DNA of 64,000 bases, from NCBI RefSeq assembly GCF_004354085.1, contig NZ_SMSE01000003.1, positions 567,231 through 631,230 of the forward strand. The letters are read 5' to 3'. This stretch comes from Seongchinamella unica (GTDB lineage Bacteria > Pseudomonadota > Gammaproteobacteria > Pseudomonadales > Halieaceae). Both the position numbers and the translations under genes were made by a program. Below, one piece after another: positions 44,808-53,540 of this stretch (position 1 is the first letter of the stretch; every line of letters begins with the position of its first letter). Under the pieces are notes generated by a model, which did not search any database, was not told where the DNA came from, and worked only from the letters and a program-made list of their open reading frames with translations.

Positions 44808-47063
44808 TCAGGCGCTTTCGCGCAGGCGCTCGTCGCTGCCGTAGCTGTAGGCGTAACCGTAGTCTGCGCCATAGCCATAGCTGGACTTATTGAGGTCGAG
44901 CTTGGTCAGCACCGTGCCCAGCACATTGGCCCGCGAGTGCTGCAGGCGCTTGAGCCCCGCCTCCACGCCGCCATTGCGGGCCTGGCCGGCGGCCACCACC
45001 AGCAGTGACGCCTGGGCCACGTCCGCCAGCAGCAGGGCGTCGGCCAGGCCCAGCAGGGGCGGACCGTCGATAATGACGTAGTCAAAGCGCTTGGCCGCCA
45101 GGCTTGCCAGGTCGAGCATGCGCGCGCCGTGTAACAGCTCCGCGGGATTCGGCGGCACCGGGCCGGAGGTCATCAAAAACAGGTTGTCCACCCCGGTGCG
45201 CTGGGTCACCCGGGCGGGCTCGGCGTCGCCGGTCAGGTAGTTGGTGAGGCCGTTGTCGTTGGGCCGGGCAAAGACCTTGTGCAGGGAGGGATTGCGCAGG
45301 TCGGCGTCGATCAGCAGCACCTTGCTGCCGGTCTGGGCGAAGGTAATGGCGGTGTTTGCGGCACTGGTGGTTTTGCCCTCGCCGGCGGTCACACTGGTGA
45401 AATGCAGGGTTTTTGGCGCGCCCTCGGCGGTGGAGAACATCAGCGCGGTACGCATGGAGCGGTGCGCCTCCGCCAGGGCCGAGGTCGGTTCCATGTAGGC
45501 GTGAATGGCCAGCTGCTCGCCCTCGGGGGCGCCCTTGCCGGCAAGCCTGGGAATCACCCCCAGCACCGGTTTCCTGACCAGTTTTTCCAGCTCGGCGGCG
45601 GACTTGACCGTGTCGTCGAGCATCTCGAACAGGAAGGCCAGGGCGGCGCCGGCAAAGCCCCCCAGCACCAGCGCCAGCATCAGGTTGAGCAGCGGCTTGG
45701 GCTTGTGCTTGCCGCGGGGAATCTCCGCCTTGTCCACCACCGAGATGTTGTTGTTGCTGACGCCGGCGGCCACGCCCACTTCCTTCATGCGCTGCAGCAG
45801 GCCGTCGTACAACTCGCGGTTGGTGTCCACCTCGCGCTTGAGGGTCTGGAAATCGGTGCTGCGGGCGTTGAGGCTGAGAATCTCCTCCCGGGTGGCGGCA
45901 ATGCTCTCGGCGAGCTTGGCTTCTTCCCGCAACTTGGCCTGGTACTTGATTTTGATGCCGTCGCGGATGTGGTTGATCTCCGTATCGAGCTCGGCATCGA
46001 TCTGGTCGATCTGTTCCTGCAGCTGGAGCATTTTCGGGTAGTCGGGCTTGAACACCTTGAGCAGCTCCCGGTACTCGGACTGCAGTTCGGTGCGCCGGTC
46101 CTTGAGCCCCTGGATCACCTGGCTGTCCAGCGCCTGGGCGAGACTGGCCGAGCTGGCGGTGAGCGCCTCCTGGTACTGGGACTCGGCTTCAATGCGCTGG
46201 GACTCCGCCACCACCTGCGCCCGGTTCATTTCCTTGAGCTTTTCCATGAGGATGTCCTGCTTGTCCTCCTGGTTGATGATGCCCCGGGCCTGGGTGTACT
46301 CCACCAGCGCGCGCTCGGAATCCTCCAGGTCGGCCCGCACCTGCTTGATGCGATCCTCGAGGAAGCTCTTGGCGTAGGTGGAGGCCTCGAACCGGCGCTC
46401 CAGGTTCATGTCCACGTAGGCCCGGGCAATGGTGTTGACGATCAGCGCGGCCTGCTCGCGGTTGGGGCTGTCGTAGTGCAGGCGCACCAGCCGGCTGTTG
46501 CTTACCGGCTGCACGGTGAGGTTTTCGAGGAACAGGGCCTCCAGGTCCGGCGGCAGCTGCTCCTGCGCTTCCTCCTCGCCGACAATGAATTCCCTGACGG
46601 CGGTGACCATCTGCCGGAGGGCTCCGGGTTCCTCCTGGCCGGCCGGCGCGTCCTGCAGGCCCAGCTGGTCGATGACCCGCCGCGCCAGGGTGCGGCTCTG
46701 CAGCAGCTCGTACTGGGTCTGGTAGAAGTCCCGGGCGGAGGCCGATTCCTCGGCGGTCACTTCCTGGAATTCCAGCACCTTGCCGGTGTCGCGCTCGATC
46801 TGCAGCACGGTGGTGGCCCGGTAAATGGGCGTCATCATGGCGGTGGCAATGGCGGTGACCAGCAGGATAAGGCCCATGGTGACCAGGATCGTCCAGCGTC
46901 GCCGCCACAGCATATGCCACAGCTCGCGCAGGTCGATAAAGTCGTCGTCGGGCTCGGGCTGGGCGGCGATGTTGGCAAAGGCCTGCTCGTAGCGGGCTAG
47001 TTGCTTCTGCATGTCGGCCAGCGCCAGCTGGTGGTCCGGGGCAACGGGTTCGTGTTTATCCAT
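44808..47063 (-). CDS. Wzc-like polysaccharide co-polymerase / BY-type tyrosine autokinase
   Basis: 751 aa. N-terminal Wzz domain with first span (RWTILVTMGLILLVTAIATA), long periplasmic coiled coils (residues ~200-430), second span (LLNLMLALVLGGFAGAALAF) and a cytoplasmic BY-kinase: Walker A SVTAGEGKTTSAANTA, A' VLLIDADLRNPS, Walker B DYVIIDGPPLLG, and a C-terminal Tyr cluster (SSYGYGADYGYAYSYG) for autophosphorylation. It sets chain length and drives export with the Wza-like protein; the PHP phosphatase upstream would dephosphorylate the Tyr tail. Fused kinase architecture is typical of Proteobacteria. Confidence 0.93.
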   Translation of the reverse strand: MDKHEPVAPDHQLALADMQKQLARYEQAFANIAAQPEPDDDFIDLRELWHMLWRRRWTILVTMGLILLVTAIATAMMTPIYRATTVLQIERDTGKVLEFQEVTAEESASARDFYQTQYELLQSRTLARRVIDQLGLQDAPAGQEEPGALRQMVTAVREFIVGEEEAQEQLPPDLEALFLENLTVQPVSNSRLVRLHYDSPNREQAALIVNTIARAYVDMNLERRFEASTYAKSFLEDRIKQVRADLEDSERALVEYTQARGIINQEDKQDILMEKLKEMNRAQVVAESQRIEAESQYQEALTASSASLAQALDSQVIQGLKDRRTELQSEYRELLKVFKPDYPKMLQLQEQIDQIDAELDTEINHIRDGIKIKYQAKLREEAKLAESIAATREEILSLNARSTDFQTLKREVDTNRELYDGLLQRMKEVGVAAGVSNNNISVVDKAEIPRGKHKPKPLLNLMLALVLGGFAGAALAFLFEMLDDTVKSAAELEKLVRKPVLGVIPRLAGKGAPEGEQLAIHAYMEPTSALAEAHRSMRTALMFSTAEGAPKTLHFTSVTAGEGKTTSAANTAITFAQTGSKVLLIDADLRNPSLHKVFARPNDNGLTNYLTGDAEPARVTQRTGVDNLFLMTSGPVPPNPAELLHGARMLDLASLAAKRFDYVIIDGPPLLGLADALLLADVAQASLLVVAAGQARNGGVEAGLKRLQHSRANVLGTVLTKLDLNKSSYGYGADYGYAYSYGSDERLRESA

Positions 47064-47106
47064 AAACTACTTGTATCGTTTCAACAGGAAAAAAAGGAGG
47101 TGCTAG

Positions 47107-47847
47107 CTAATAGGGGCGGAAGCCAATGAAGCCGCGCAGGGTATCGGTGACGCCCTTGATGACCGACTTGCTGCCGGACTCGGGTACCACGATGCGGTCG
47201 TTGCCGATGACTTCCGGGTCACGCTTTTCGCCGGTGGTGATTTGCTCGAGGTTCACCAGGTAGCCCACCACCTCGCCGCTGGCGTTGGTGCGGAACACCA
47301 CGATTTCCTCTTCATCGGCGAGGCGCTCCAGGCCACCGGCAAAGGCCAGCGCCTGCAACAGGGTGGTCTGGCCCTTGAGGGGATACACCCCCGGCACTTC
47401 CACCGCGCCGATGACCGTCACCTGGCGGCTGGCGTAATCGGTAATGTCGATATTGACCTGGGGGTCCTGCAGGTATTGCTGGCTGTAGAGTTCCGCCAGC
47501 AGGTCTTCGGCCTGCTCCCGGGTAAGACCGGCCACCTTCACCGGCCCCAGCAGGGGCATGCGGATATAGCCCCGGGAGTTGACCTTCTCCACCCCCGACA
47601 GTTCCTCCACCTGGAACACGGAGATTTCCAGTTCGTCCGCCGGGCCAATCCGGTAATCGCTCTCGGGCAGGACGATGGCGCCGCTGCCCGACTGGGGCGT
47701 GGCGGGCAGGCTGGTCATGTCCCTGACCGTGTCATCGCCAACGATCTTGACGGACCCGGACTCGGCAACGGCACTGGAAGGGGAAGTACTGCAGGCGGGG
47801 AGAAGGCAAAGGGCCAACAAAAACAGCAAAAACTTGGGGCTTTCCAT
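47107..47847 (-). CDS. Wza-like outer-membrane polysaccharide export lipoprotein
   Basis: 246 aa. A lipoprotein signal peptide ends in LLPACS (lipobox). It then has the polysaccharide export domain (DYRIGPADELEISVFQVEEL ... GYIRMPLLGPVKVAGLT) and a SLBB domain (RQVTVIGAVEVPGVYPLKGQ ... LLQALAFAGGL). Shorter than E. coli Wza (379), like EpsE-type members with one SLBB. It forms the export channel with the Wzc-like kinase, encoded 43 bp downstream. Confidence 0.92.
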   Translation of the reverse strand: MESPKFLLFLLALCLLPACSTSPSSAVAESGSVKIVGDDTVRDMTSLPATPQSGSGAIVLPESDYRIGPADELEISVFQVEELSGVEKVNSRGYIRMPLLGPVKVAGLTREQAEDLLAELYSQQYLQDPQVNIDITDYASRQVTVIGAVEVPGVYPLKGQTTLLQALAFAGGLERLADEEEIVVFRTNASGEVVGYLVNLEQITTGEKRDPEVIGNDRIVVPESGSKSVIKGVTDTLRGFIGFRPY

Positions 47848-47953
47848 CGGTTCTCAAACACACTTCAAGGCACACGTTCCTGTGGACCTTTTCTCAACCC
47901 GGGGAGGATACCGAATTCAGCGGGTTTAAGGAACTGCAACGATAGCGCGGCAC

Positions 47954-48766
47954 TCAGGAGAACAGCCGGCTGAACCAGCCGCGACGCGCGCTGGCGGACG
48001 AACCGGCCGGCTGCCAGCCGGGCTGGTGGGCCGGCACCGGCGCCACGGCCGCGGGGTTGAGGTTGGCGATAACCGCCGCCGGGCGCTCCTGCACCAGGCG
48101 CCGGGCCTCGTCCTCGCCGACAATGGCCGCGGCCGCGGCGCGCGCCTCGGCCAGTTCGGGGGTGCGATTGCTGAGGTTGTGGCCATCGGAGGCCAGCAGG
48201 TGGGTCACGCCATCGCGCAGGAATCGCTCGGCGACCTGCTGCACCCGGCGGCCGAAACGCCCCAGCAGGCTGCCCCCGGTGAGCTGGATCCAGGCGCCCT
48301 GCTCCGCCGCCGCCAGGAAGCGGGGATAATCCGACTCGATGTAACTGAGCCGCTCGGGATGGGTGATCACCGGCACATACCCCGACAGCAGGGTGTTGTG
48401 GATCAGGTCGCCCAGGCGCGGCAGGGACACGTGGTGGGGCGGCTCAAAGAGGAAATACCGGCTGCCGTGGAGGGTGGGCAACACCTTGTTTTGCAGCCCG
48501 CTGACCAGTTCCGGCACCACCTGGATATCGGCGCCGTAGGTCAGTTCCAGCGGGATATCGGCCGCCGCCAGCTCCCGCCGAAAGGCCTCCACCGCCTGGC
48601 GTATGCCGGTGTGGGTATTCTCAAACAGGCCCGGATAAATGTGCGGGGTGCAGGCGGTGAGGGTGATGCCATCGGCCACCGCCAGCTCCGCCATTTTCAG
48701 CGCGGTGGGCAGATCCCGGGCGCCGTCGTCGATTCCGGGGAGCATGTGGCAGTGGAGGTCTATCAT
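47954..48766 (-). CDS. PHP-type tyrosine-protein phosphatase (CpsB/CapC/YwqE family)
   Basis: 270 aa. The metal-binding start DLHCHMLPGIDDGARD is diagnostic; further ligands appear in ACTPHIYPGLFEN, PVITHPERLSYIE and HLLASDGHNLSNR. These enzymes remove phosphate from the Tyr tail of BY kinases and so control polymer export. It is the first gene of the minus-strand operon. The C-terminal ~40 residues (PAHQPGWQPAGSS...) are an extension beyond the family core. Confidence 0.92.
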   Translation of the reverse strand: MIDLHCHMLPGIDDGARDLPTALKMAELAVADGITLTACTPHIYPGLFENTHTGIRQAVEAFRRELAAADIPLELTYGADIQVVPELVSGLQNKVLPTLHGSRYFLFEPPHHVSLPRLGDLIHNTLLSGYVPVITHPERLSYIESDYPRFLAAAEQGAWIQLTGGSLLGRFGRRVQQVAERFLRDGVTHLLASDGHNLSNRTPELAEARAAAAAIVGEDEARRLVQERPAAVIANLNPAAVAPVPAHQPGWQPAGSSASARRGWFSRLFS

Positions 48767-48997
48767 GGGTACATCCTATGCTGGCGGGCCATCTTACCAG
48801 CTAATTCGAGGCGGGCGAGGACGCAGGAACCGCCCCCTGCCTTGAGCGCCGGGTGTGACCGGCACGGCCAATCCGGTGATTCTGCACTTTTCCCGGATTG
48901 GCACTTGATCAATAACCTAGTCCTGAGTATTGTTACAAACATTGCAAGCGCCCGGAAGAGGCGTGATCGTCATTTGCTAAACATGGACCGTCACCGT

Positions 48998-49459
48998 ATG
49001 AAACACCACAGCATTTTTCTATCTGCCGCAGCACTGCTGACGGCCAGCATGACCAGCTTCGCCGCTGATCGCGAAACCATACTCACTCACGTACAGGCCC
49101 CGGTGATGGTTAACCAGGGGGAGAACTACGTGGAAGCCACCCAGAGCATGTTGCTGTACCCCGGCGACCGGCTGATGGTGATGCAGGGCGGCAGCGCCCA
49201 GGTACAGTTCGCCAACGGCTGCGTGCAATCGATCCGCTCCAATGAGATCACCACCGTCGGTGACGCCCAGGCCTGTGTCACCCACCAGGCGGCTGGCACC
49301 TACAACCAGGTAGGCAGCACCGGCACCGCCGGCGGCGGCAGCGGCAGCTCCGACCTTGACCCTGCGGGTATTATATTTTCCGTGGCGGTTGGCGGTGGCT
49401 TCATGTACGCCATTACCGACGACGGCAATGACCGCGAGCCGCCACCCGCCTCACCCTGA
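48998..49459 (+). CDS. Secreted FecR-like small protein of the polysaccharide locus
   Basis: 153 aa. Signal peptide MKHHSIFLSAAALLTASMTS; mature part has PVMVNQGENYVEATQSMLLY, PGDRLMVMQGGSAQVQFANG, which resembles the beta-rich FecR-type core, then a Gly/Ser linker and one hydrophobic stretch (GIIFSVAVGGGFMYAI). Two Cys may form a disulfide. Start at 48998 puts the signal peptide directly at the N-terminus; ATG 48983 adds five charged residues. It is divergent from the export operon. Confidence 0.68.
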   Translation: MKHHSIFLSAAALLTASMTSFAADRETILTHVQAPVMVNQGENYVEATQSMLLYPGDRLMVMQGGSAQVQFANGCVQSIRSNEITTVGDAQACVTHQAAGTYNQVGSTGTAGGGSGSSDLDPAGIIFSVAVGGGFMYAITDDGNDREPPPASP

Positions 49460-49524
49460 GGCCGACGCGACCCGCTGAATAGCGAACCGGGCGGCACCAG
49501 CTGCCCCTCGCAAGCGACTACACC

Positions 49525-50472
49525 ATGTTCAAAGCCTTCGCCCTGTTCGGCAGCTGTCGGGAGATCATTGATACCGCCGCAGCCGCCCGCAATATCGCCC
49601 GGCAACGCGGATGCAAGCTGGTCAGCTGCCTCGCCGCCGACCAGCCCCACGCCATGCTGGCCCCCCTGACCGCCCTGGGACTGCGTGCCCACGGCCAGAT
49701 TCCGAGCCTGCCCGAAACCGGCAAACTGCCCGCCGCCGCAGTGACCGCGCTGGAAGCCCTGGTGAAAAAGCACCAGCCCGGCCTGTTAATCGCCCAGTAC
49801 GGCACACCCGCTGCGGCGCTTTGCCAGCCGCTTGCCCTGCGCCACGGCATTGAACTGCGGCTGCTGTCCCGCAGCCTCCGGCCGCTGGCCGATTGCATTC
49901 GCGCCGACCACGAGCTGGCGCTGGACCTGGAACGCCAGCTGCCCTATATCCCCCCGGACCATCGTCTGCTGCTGGTGTACGCCCGCAACCGCAAGCGGGT
50001 TCCCCACGGGGAAAGCGCCACCTGCCGTGCCGTCCAGGCCCTGGCCAGCGAGCCCCGGTGCAGTGTGGTGTTTCCGGTGAACAAGAGCCCGGACATCCAG
50101 GACATTGTGTACGAGCAGGTTGCCTGGCACGAGCACATCCACCTGCTGGAACCTTTGGAGCGGCTGGTGTTCCTGCACCTGTTGGACAAGGCGCAGGTGG
50201 TGCTGACGGACTCGGTTCACGTGGCCAATGAGGCCGCCGAATTGGGCCGTCCGGTGGTGTTTGTTTTCACCGACGGCGCCACCACGCCCATCGGCCTGCC
50301 CACCGGCACGCTGACCCGGGTGGCCAATGAGGCCGGGAGTATCGAGGCGGCGGTGCGCGCCATGCTGGCTCCTCCCGCAGGCGAGCAGGAGGCGCCCACA
50401 ATGCTACCTGCTCGGGTGATGTCCTGGCCTTACCCCCTGCGTCGGCTCGAGGGCAGGGTCAACAAGGGATAA
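49525..50472 (+). CDS. Degenerate WecB-like protein lacking epimerase catalytic residues
   Basis: 315 aa. The second half aligns by eye with UDP-GlcNAc 2-epimerase: FPVNKSPDIQDIVYEQVAWH, IHLLEPLERLVFLHLLDKAQ, VVLTDSVHVANEAAELGRPV versus [60 protein letters not shown] of the real WecB at 53541. The catalytic positions are gone: HGDTTTT has become QYGTPAA, VEAGLR is LLSRSLR, the PVHLNP His is Asn, and RDTTERPE is lost. Probably a GT-B-fold pseudoenzyme or a glycosyltransferase with other chemistry. Confidence 0.7.
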   Translation: MFKAFALFGSCREIIDTAAAARNIARQRGCKLVSCLAADQPHAMLAPLTALGLRAHGQIPSLPETGKLPAAAVTALEALVKKHQPGLLIAQYGTPAAALCQPLALRHGIELRLLSRSLRPLADCIRADHELALDLERQLPYIPPDHRLLLVYARNRKRVPHGESATCRAVQALASEPRCSVVFPVNKSPDIQDIVYEQVAWHEHIHLLEPLERLVFLHLLDKAQVVLTDSVHVANEAAELGRPVVFVFTDGATTPIGLPTGTLTRVANEAGSIEAAVRAMLAPPAGEQEAPTMLPARVMSWPYPLRRLEGRVNKG

Positions 50473-50528
50473 GCCCCTTTTCAGCCATGGGCCCGCCAGG
50501 GGGTGCATTCGGTTATTTTTGCCGTGTA

Positions 50529-51166
50529 CTAGAACCTCGCCAGGAGCATCTCCACGCTATTTTTTGCGCGACCGGAAATTTCAGCCGTATTCACAATTTC
50601 CTGTACCCGCTTCCTGTGGTCACTGTTACCCGCCAACAAGTGGGCGCGGCGAAGGTAATCTATCGACAACAGGGGGTTTTTCTCCAGTTCATCCGCCAAT
50701 TGCACGAAATACTCCTCCAACTGCAGAGTTGAATCCAGAAAAGAACCGAACCGTCTGTTGAAGTGGCCATCGGCCCGAATATATTCGGTTCGCACGAAGT
50801 CTGAGGGGATCGCGGCGCCTGGAGATTTTACGACTACGGTATGCTTACCGAGCGCATCCATCATTCCAAGCTCGTAAAAGATGTTAGCCACGGTTTTTGG
50901 TGACATGTCTTCATGGATTATGGCGACACCAATCGGCACTGAAACAATTAAACGCCAAATTTTGTCCAGAAAGTCGCCACCGGTAACCACGCTGTCTGCA
51001 TCGATCAACTCGATCTTTTTCTTTTTCAATTGGTTTTCGACACTCGATCGGATGCGGGAGATTTCAGCGGGAACAGGCGTGCCCAATTGAGTCATGAGAA
51101 AACAGGTTTTGGGGCGCGGAGTTACCGCAGTCGTCAATACTTCCCCATCCGTGGGTCTGTAAAGAA
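50529..51166 (-). CDS. TIR-like / nucleoside-deoxyribosyltransferase-like protein (GTG start at 51170)
   Basis: 213 aa from GTG at 51170 (coordinates here omit the four overlapping bases 51167-51170). First ~130 residues form an alpha/beta domain: KTCFLMTQLGTPVPAEISRI, DADSVVTGGDFLDKIWRLIV, PIGVAIIHEDM, ANIFYELGMMDALGKHTVVV. The YELG with conserved Glu before a short helix is typical of TIR-like and deoxyribosyltransferase-like nucleotide-binding domains. The C-terminal third is helical. GAGGAA lies nine bases before the GTG. The stop of the 50-aa gene overlaps this start. Function is unproven; NAD-handling effector and nucleotide-metabolism roles are both open. Confidence 0.7.
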
Positions 51167-51319
51167 TCACTTTTTTGACTTCCTCGCTACCGGCACTCCC
51201 TTGTAGGGACCTTCCGACTTTTTGTGGGAAATGATTCGACCCTCAGTGCGATCAATTTTGACATACCTCTGTGTCACCGGGTTCTTCACCTGCACAATGT
51301 CACGCTGCTTGGTCGCCAT
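51167..51319 (-). CDS. Small basic protein (50 aa), coupled to the TIR-like gene
   Basis: ATG at 51319 is preceded by AAGGAGGTGCTG, a near-perfect ribosome site. Product: MATKQRDIVQVKNPVTQRYV, KIDRTEGRIISHKKSEGPYK, GVPVARKSKK; 50 residues, strongly basic, likely beta-rich. Its TGA overlaps the GTG start of the next gene as GTGA, so the two are made together. I do not recognise the family. Small size, charge and tight coupling suggest a partner, antitoxin-like or nucleic-acid-binding role for the TIR-like protein. Confidence 0.75.
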   Translation of the reverse strand: MATKQRDIVQVKNPVTQRYVKIDRTEGRIISHKKSEGPYKGVPVARKSKK

Positions 51320-51592
51320 CAGCACCTCCTTAACAAGCTTCCCAAGGATGCCAGCTTTGCACTACTCATGCCATATCATTTCTGATCACAGCCGCCGAAC
51401 TGGGGCCGCCTACACCCAGTCGGCCAGCGCCTACAACGCGGGAATGGCCACCGCCACCAGGACAACGCCGAGAAGCACAGAGATCCGCGCCAGCTTTACC
51501 TCCAGCGCGTAGAATCAGGCGCGACGGCACGTACTGAAGAGGGCATCTCCAGTCAAACAGGTGCGTGTACAGCCCTGTTCAGGTGCTTGCTC

Positions 51593-51778
51593 TCAGTCAT
51601 GACGATGCGCTTCATAGCAGGCCCTGAGCACAGCATTGATCCGGCTCTGGTAACCCCTGCCCTGGGCCTTCATCCATGCCAGGACGTCAGCGTCGAGCCG
51701 AATGGTCACCGACTTTTTACCTGTTGGCACGCTTGGAGCCTGTACCAATTCGACACACAGGCGTGCGCAGCAAATCAA
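51593..51778 (-). pseudogene. Fragment of a BrnA-type antitoxin
   Basis: KKSVTIRLDADVLAWMKAQG followed by RGYQSRINAVLRACYEAHRH is the ribbon-helix-helix C-terminal domain of BrnA antitoxins. The N-terminal region is absent: only a TTG is available at 51778, five codons after an in-frame TGA, and no ribosome site is apparent. No BrnT toxin gene is adjacent. It is best read as a remnant of a toxin-antitoxin module, though a short expressed protein is not excluded. Confidence 0.65.
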
Positions 51779-51810
51779 AGTTTTAGCCGACTCTCACCTC
51801 ATGGGACTTT

Positions 51811-52947
51811 TTAACACCCCACACGGCTAACAGTGCTTCCAGCACCCGCTAATTTTGCCGCATCAAACAAGCATTCGGCATCGTTGCCACTGAGTCGCGG
51901 GCCTCCCATGTACGGTTTGCCACGAGAAGGGCCATAGCTATTTACGGAAATTATTGGGCCTTTCCCCAGGTTCAGCTCCGTAGACTGGCTCCAGGGGCCG
52001 CCCGAAGCACCGCCAGACAGACCGCAATTGCGGAGAAGTAATCCCTGATAACTGCTATCCGTGACCGGTTCACCACAGTACATGAAGTTGGGGTCATCAC
52101 TGTAGGAATAGCCCAGGGCGCGGGTATAAACATTGACCGTCGCATCTGCAGCATCAAAGGAGACGTCCATCGGAGTGGTCACGTTATCTAAAGAGCCACG
52201 TAAGCCAGACCCTGGATACTGTGGATCCGAGTCGTTGCCAAGGGCATAAAACCCATAATCCCAGGGGATGCTGTTGGGCCACGCGTTGGCCACCCAATCG
52301 TTACTTACCACACCAAAATCAACCACCCAACAACCTAAAGGGTCGTTATTGCAATCGAAATCGGTGCGGCTGCCATCGGTTCCCGCCTGATTGGGAATAA
52401 AAATCGCGGACTCCGCAAACCCGCCGCCAGGGCCCTCGTGAACACAGTGGGCGGCGGTCAGAATAATACTCCGATCGTTGTCCAAATTGCCGTCATTCAC
52501 CAACGTCCCGGAACACACGTAGAACCCATCGCTCATTTCAAACAGTATGCGTCCCGCAGCGGTCTGCACGTTACCGCCATTTAACCACTCGGCGTTCTTA
52601 ACGTTCTCGAACCCTGTCTCGCCAGTATCACCACCCCCTGAACCACCTCCTGGCTTACCGCCACCATTGCCACCATTACCGCCTCGCGCGCGTGGCTCAG
52701 GCTGAGCAGGCGTGGAGTGGCCGTAAGGGGTCAATTTTCCCTGCCTACCTTTCAGATACCAGAGTCCGCGCTGGTCTACGACAAGGTCCCGTGGCTGGGC
52801 CGAAGAAATCCTCTCGGCAGTCCAAAAGGCCTTGATCGCTGCCACTTCCTTCGCCCTATCGGACGCATTTGGGGACTGGGCAACTGCAGCAGGTAGGGCG
52901 GAGATAAAGACAGTGAATGTTAAACCTGTGGTGATTTGCTTGATCAT
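51811..52947 (-). CDS. Secreted trypsin-like (S1) serine protease with Gly-rich linker
   Basis: 378 aa; start at 52947 (MIKQITTGLTFTVFISALPA, signal peptide) has GGAGGAAAGTCGGC upstream, which decides against 53001. A propeptide-like stretch and a Gly-rich linker (RGGNGGNGGGKPGGGSGGGD) precede the protease domain. Triad: His in ILTAAHCVHEG, Asp in WDYGFYALG, Ser in GLSGGASGGPW. Several Cys pairs suit an extracellular enzyme. It is not closely similar to the S1 protease at 30615. Confidence 0.86.
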   Translation of the reverse strand: MIKQITTGLTFTVFISALPAAVAQSPNASDRAKEVAAIKAFWTAERISSAQPRDLVVDQRGLWYLKGRQGKLTPYGHSTPAQPEPRARGGNGGNGGGKPGGGSGGGDTGETGFENVKNAEWLNGGNVQTAAGRILFEMSDGFYVCSGTLVNDGNLDNDRSIILTAAHCVHEGPGGGFAESAIFIPNQAGTDGSRTDFDCNNDPLGCWVVDFGVVSNDWVANAWPNSIPWDYGFYALGNDSDPQYPGSGLRGSLDNVTTPMDVSFDAADATVNVYTRALGYSYSDDPNFMYCGEPVTDSSYQGLLLRNCGLSGGASGGPWSQSTELNLGKGPIISVNSYGPSRGKPYMGGPRLSGNDAECLFDAAKLAGAGSTVSRVGC

Positions 52948-53023
52948 GCCGACTTTCCTCCGTTTGCGAGCTCGCCTAACCATCACGAACCAGCTTTTCA
53001 TCCCGCTGCTCGGGAATTGGCTC

Positions 53024-53177
53024 TAGCTAGTGAGCATCCGGAAACGCAGTTTTCAGCTGACCCCGTCATCCCCGCGCAGGCGGGGATCCAGTTAACTGAT
53101 TGAATTGACTGGATTCCCGCCTGCGCGGGAATGACGGCATACGTTTAAAACCCGCGTTTCCGGATACACACTAGCTA
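53024..53177. mobile_element. 154-bp MITE-like element with nested palindromes
   Basis: Terminal inverted repeats of about 30 bp: left TAGCTAGTGAGCATCCGG then AAACGCAGTTTT (53024-53053), right AAAACCCGCGTTT then CCGGATACACACTAGCTA (53147-53177). Inside lie two opposed REP-like palindromes (GTCATCCCCGCG...GGATCCAG from 53065, CTGGATTCCCGC...GAATGAC to 53135). No coding capacity. It sits 77 bp upstream of the protease start codon, so it could also influence that promoter. Confidence 0.75.
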
Positions 53178-53308
53178 ACACTCTCAGTCTAGCTGGTTCC
53201 ACGTGATCCTTCCAAAACACAATATAGCTTTTATATACACAGCATGATCTCCAACTAACATACGTGAGAGGTCTGAATATTCCCTTTCACACCTCAAAGC
53301 CGACATTA

Positions 53309-53449
53309 AAGTGGCTACTCATTCCGAGTAGACGCAGCTCTGGATCTTCTGGAGAAGGGTGAACCCCTGGAAAAAATCATGCTCAGAGGCGGATGGAAAT
53401 CTGATTCCACCGCTATGAGATACCTGCGCGAGTGGCAAGCTGTTACATG
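53309..53449 (+). pseudogene. C-terminal fragment of a tyrosine recombinase/integrase
   Basis: Reading SGYSFRVDAALDLLEKGEPL then EKIMLRGGWKSDSTAMRYLR and EWQAVT to TGA. The H/Y-S-F-R-V motif with its Arg, GGWKS and the terminal MRYL match the catalytic C-terminus of phage-type integrases; the terminal Tyr is present. The frame is closed by TAA immediately upstream (53306-53308), and the rest of the enzyme is not found. A remnant of an integrated element between two parts of the polysaccharide locus. Confidence 0.72.
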
Positions 53450-53504
53450 AGTTCAGGTCGAATACCAATTACTCAATAAGAGGCAGAAAACGCAAAATAA
53501 GCTG

Positions 53505-53513
53505 GTATGATAC
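53505..53513 (+). promoter_or_regulatory. Candidate extended -10 promoter of wecB
   Basis: TGGTATGAT about 28 bp upstream of the wecB ATG fits an extended -10 element (TGnTATgAT). No good -35 is visible, which is common for extended -10 promoters. Confidence 0.45.
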
Positions 53514-53540
53514 GCGCTGTTTTAAGTTTATCTGTATTCC

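Noticed and set aside
51222-51512. 96-aa plus-strand frame over the 50-aa gene
   Set aside because: It has no ribosome site, whereas the minus-strand gene has AAGGAGG at ideal spacing and a coupled stop/start.
51400-51520. Short hydrophobic minus-strand frame (ISVLLGVVLVAVAIPAL)
   Set aside because: It looks like a membrane segment but has no ATG, GTG or TTG in a sensible position before it and is closed upstream by TGA.
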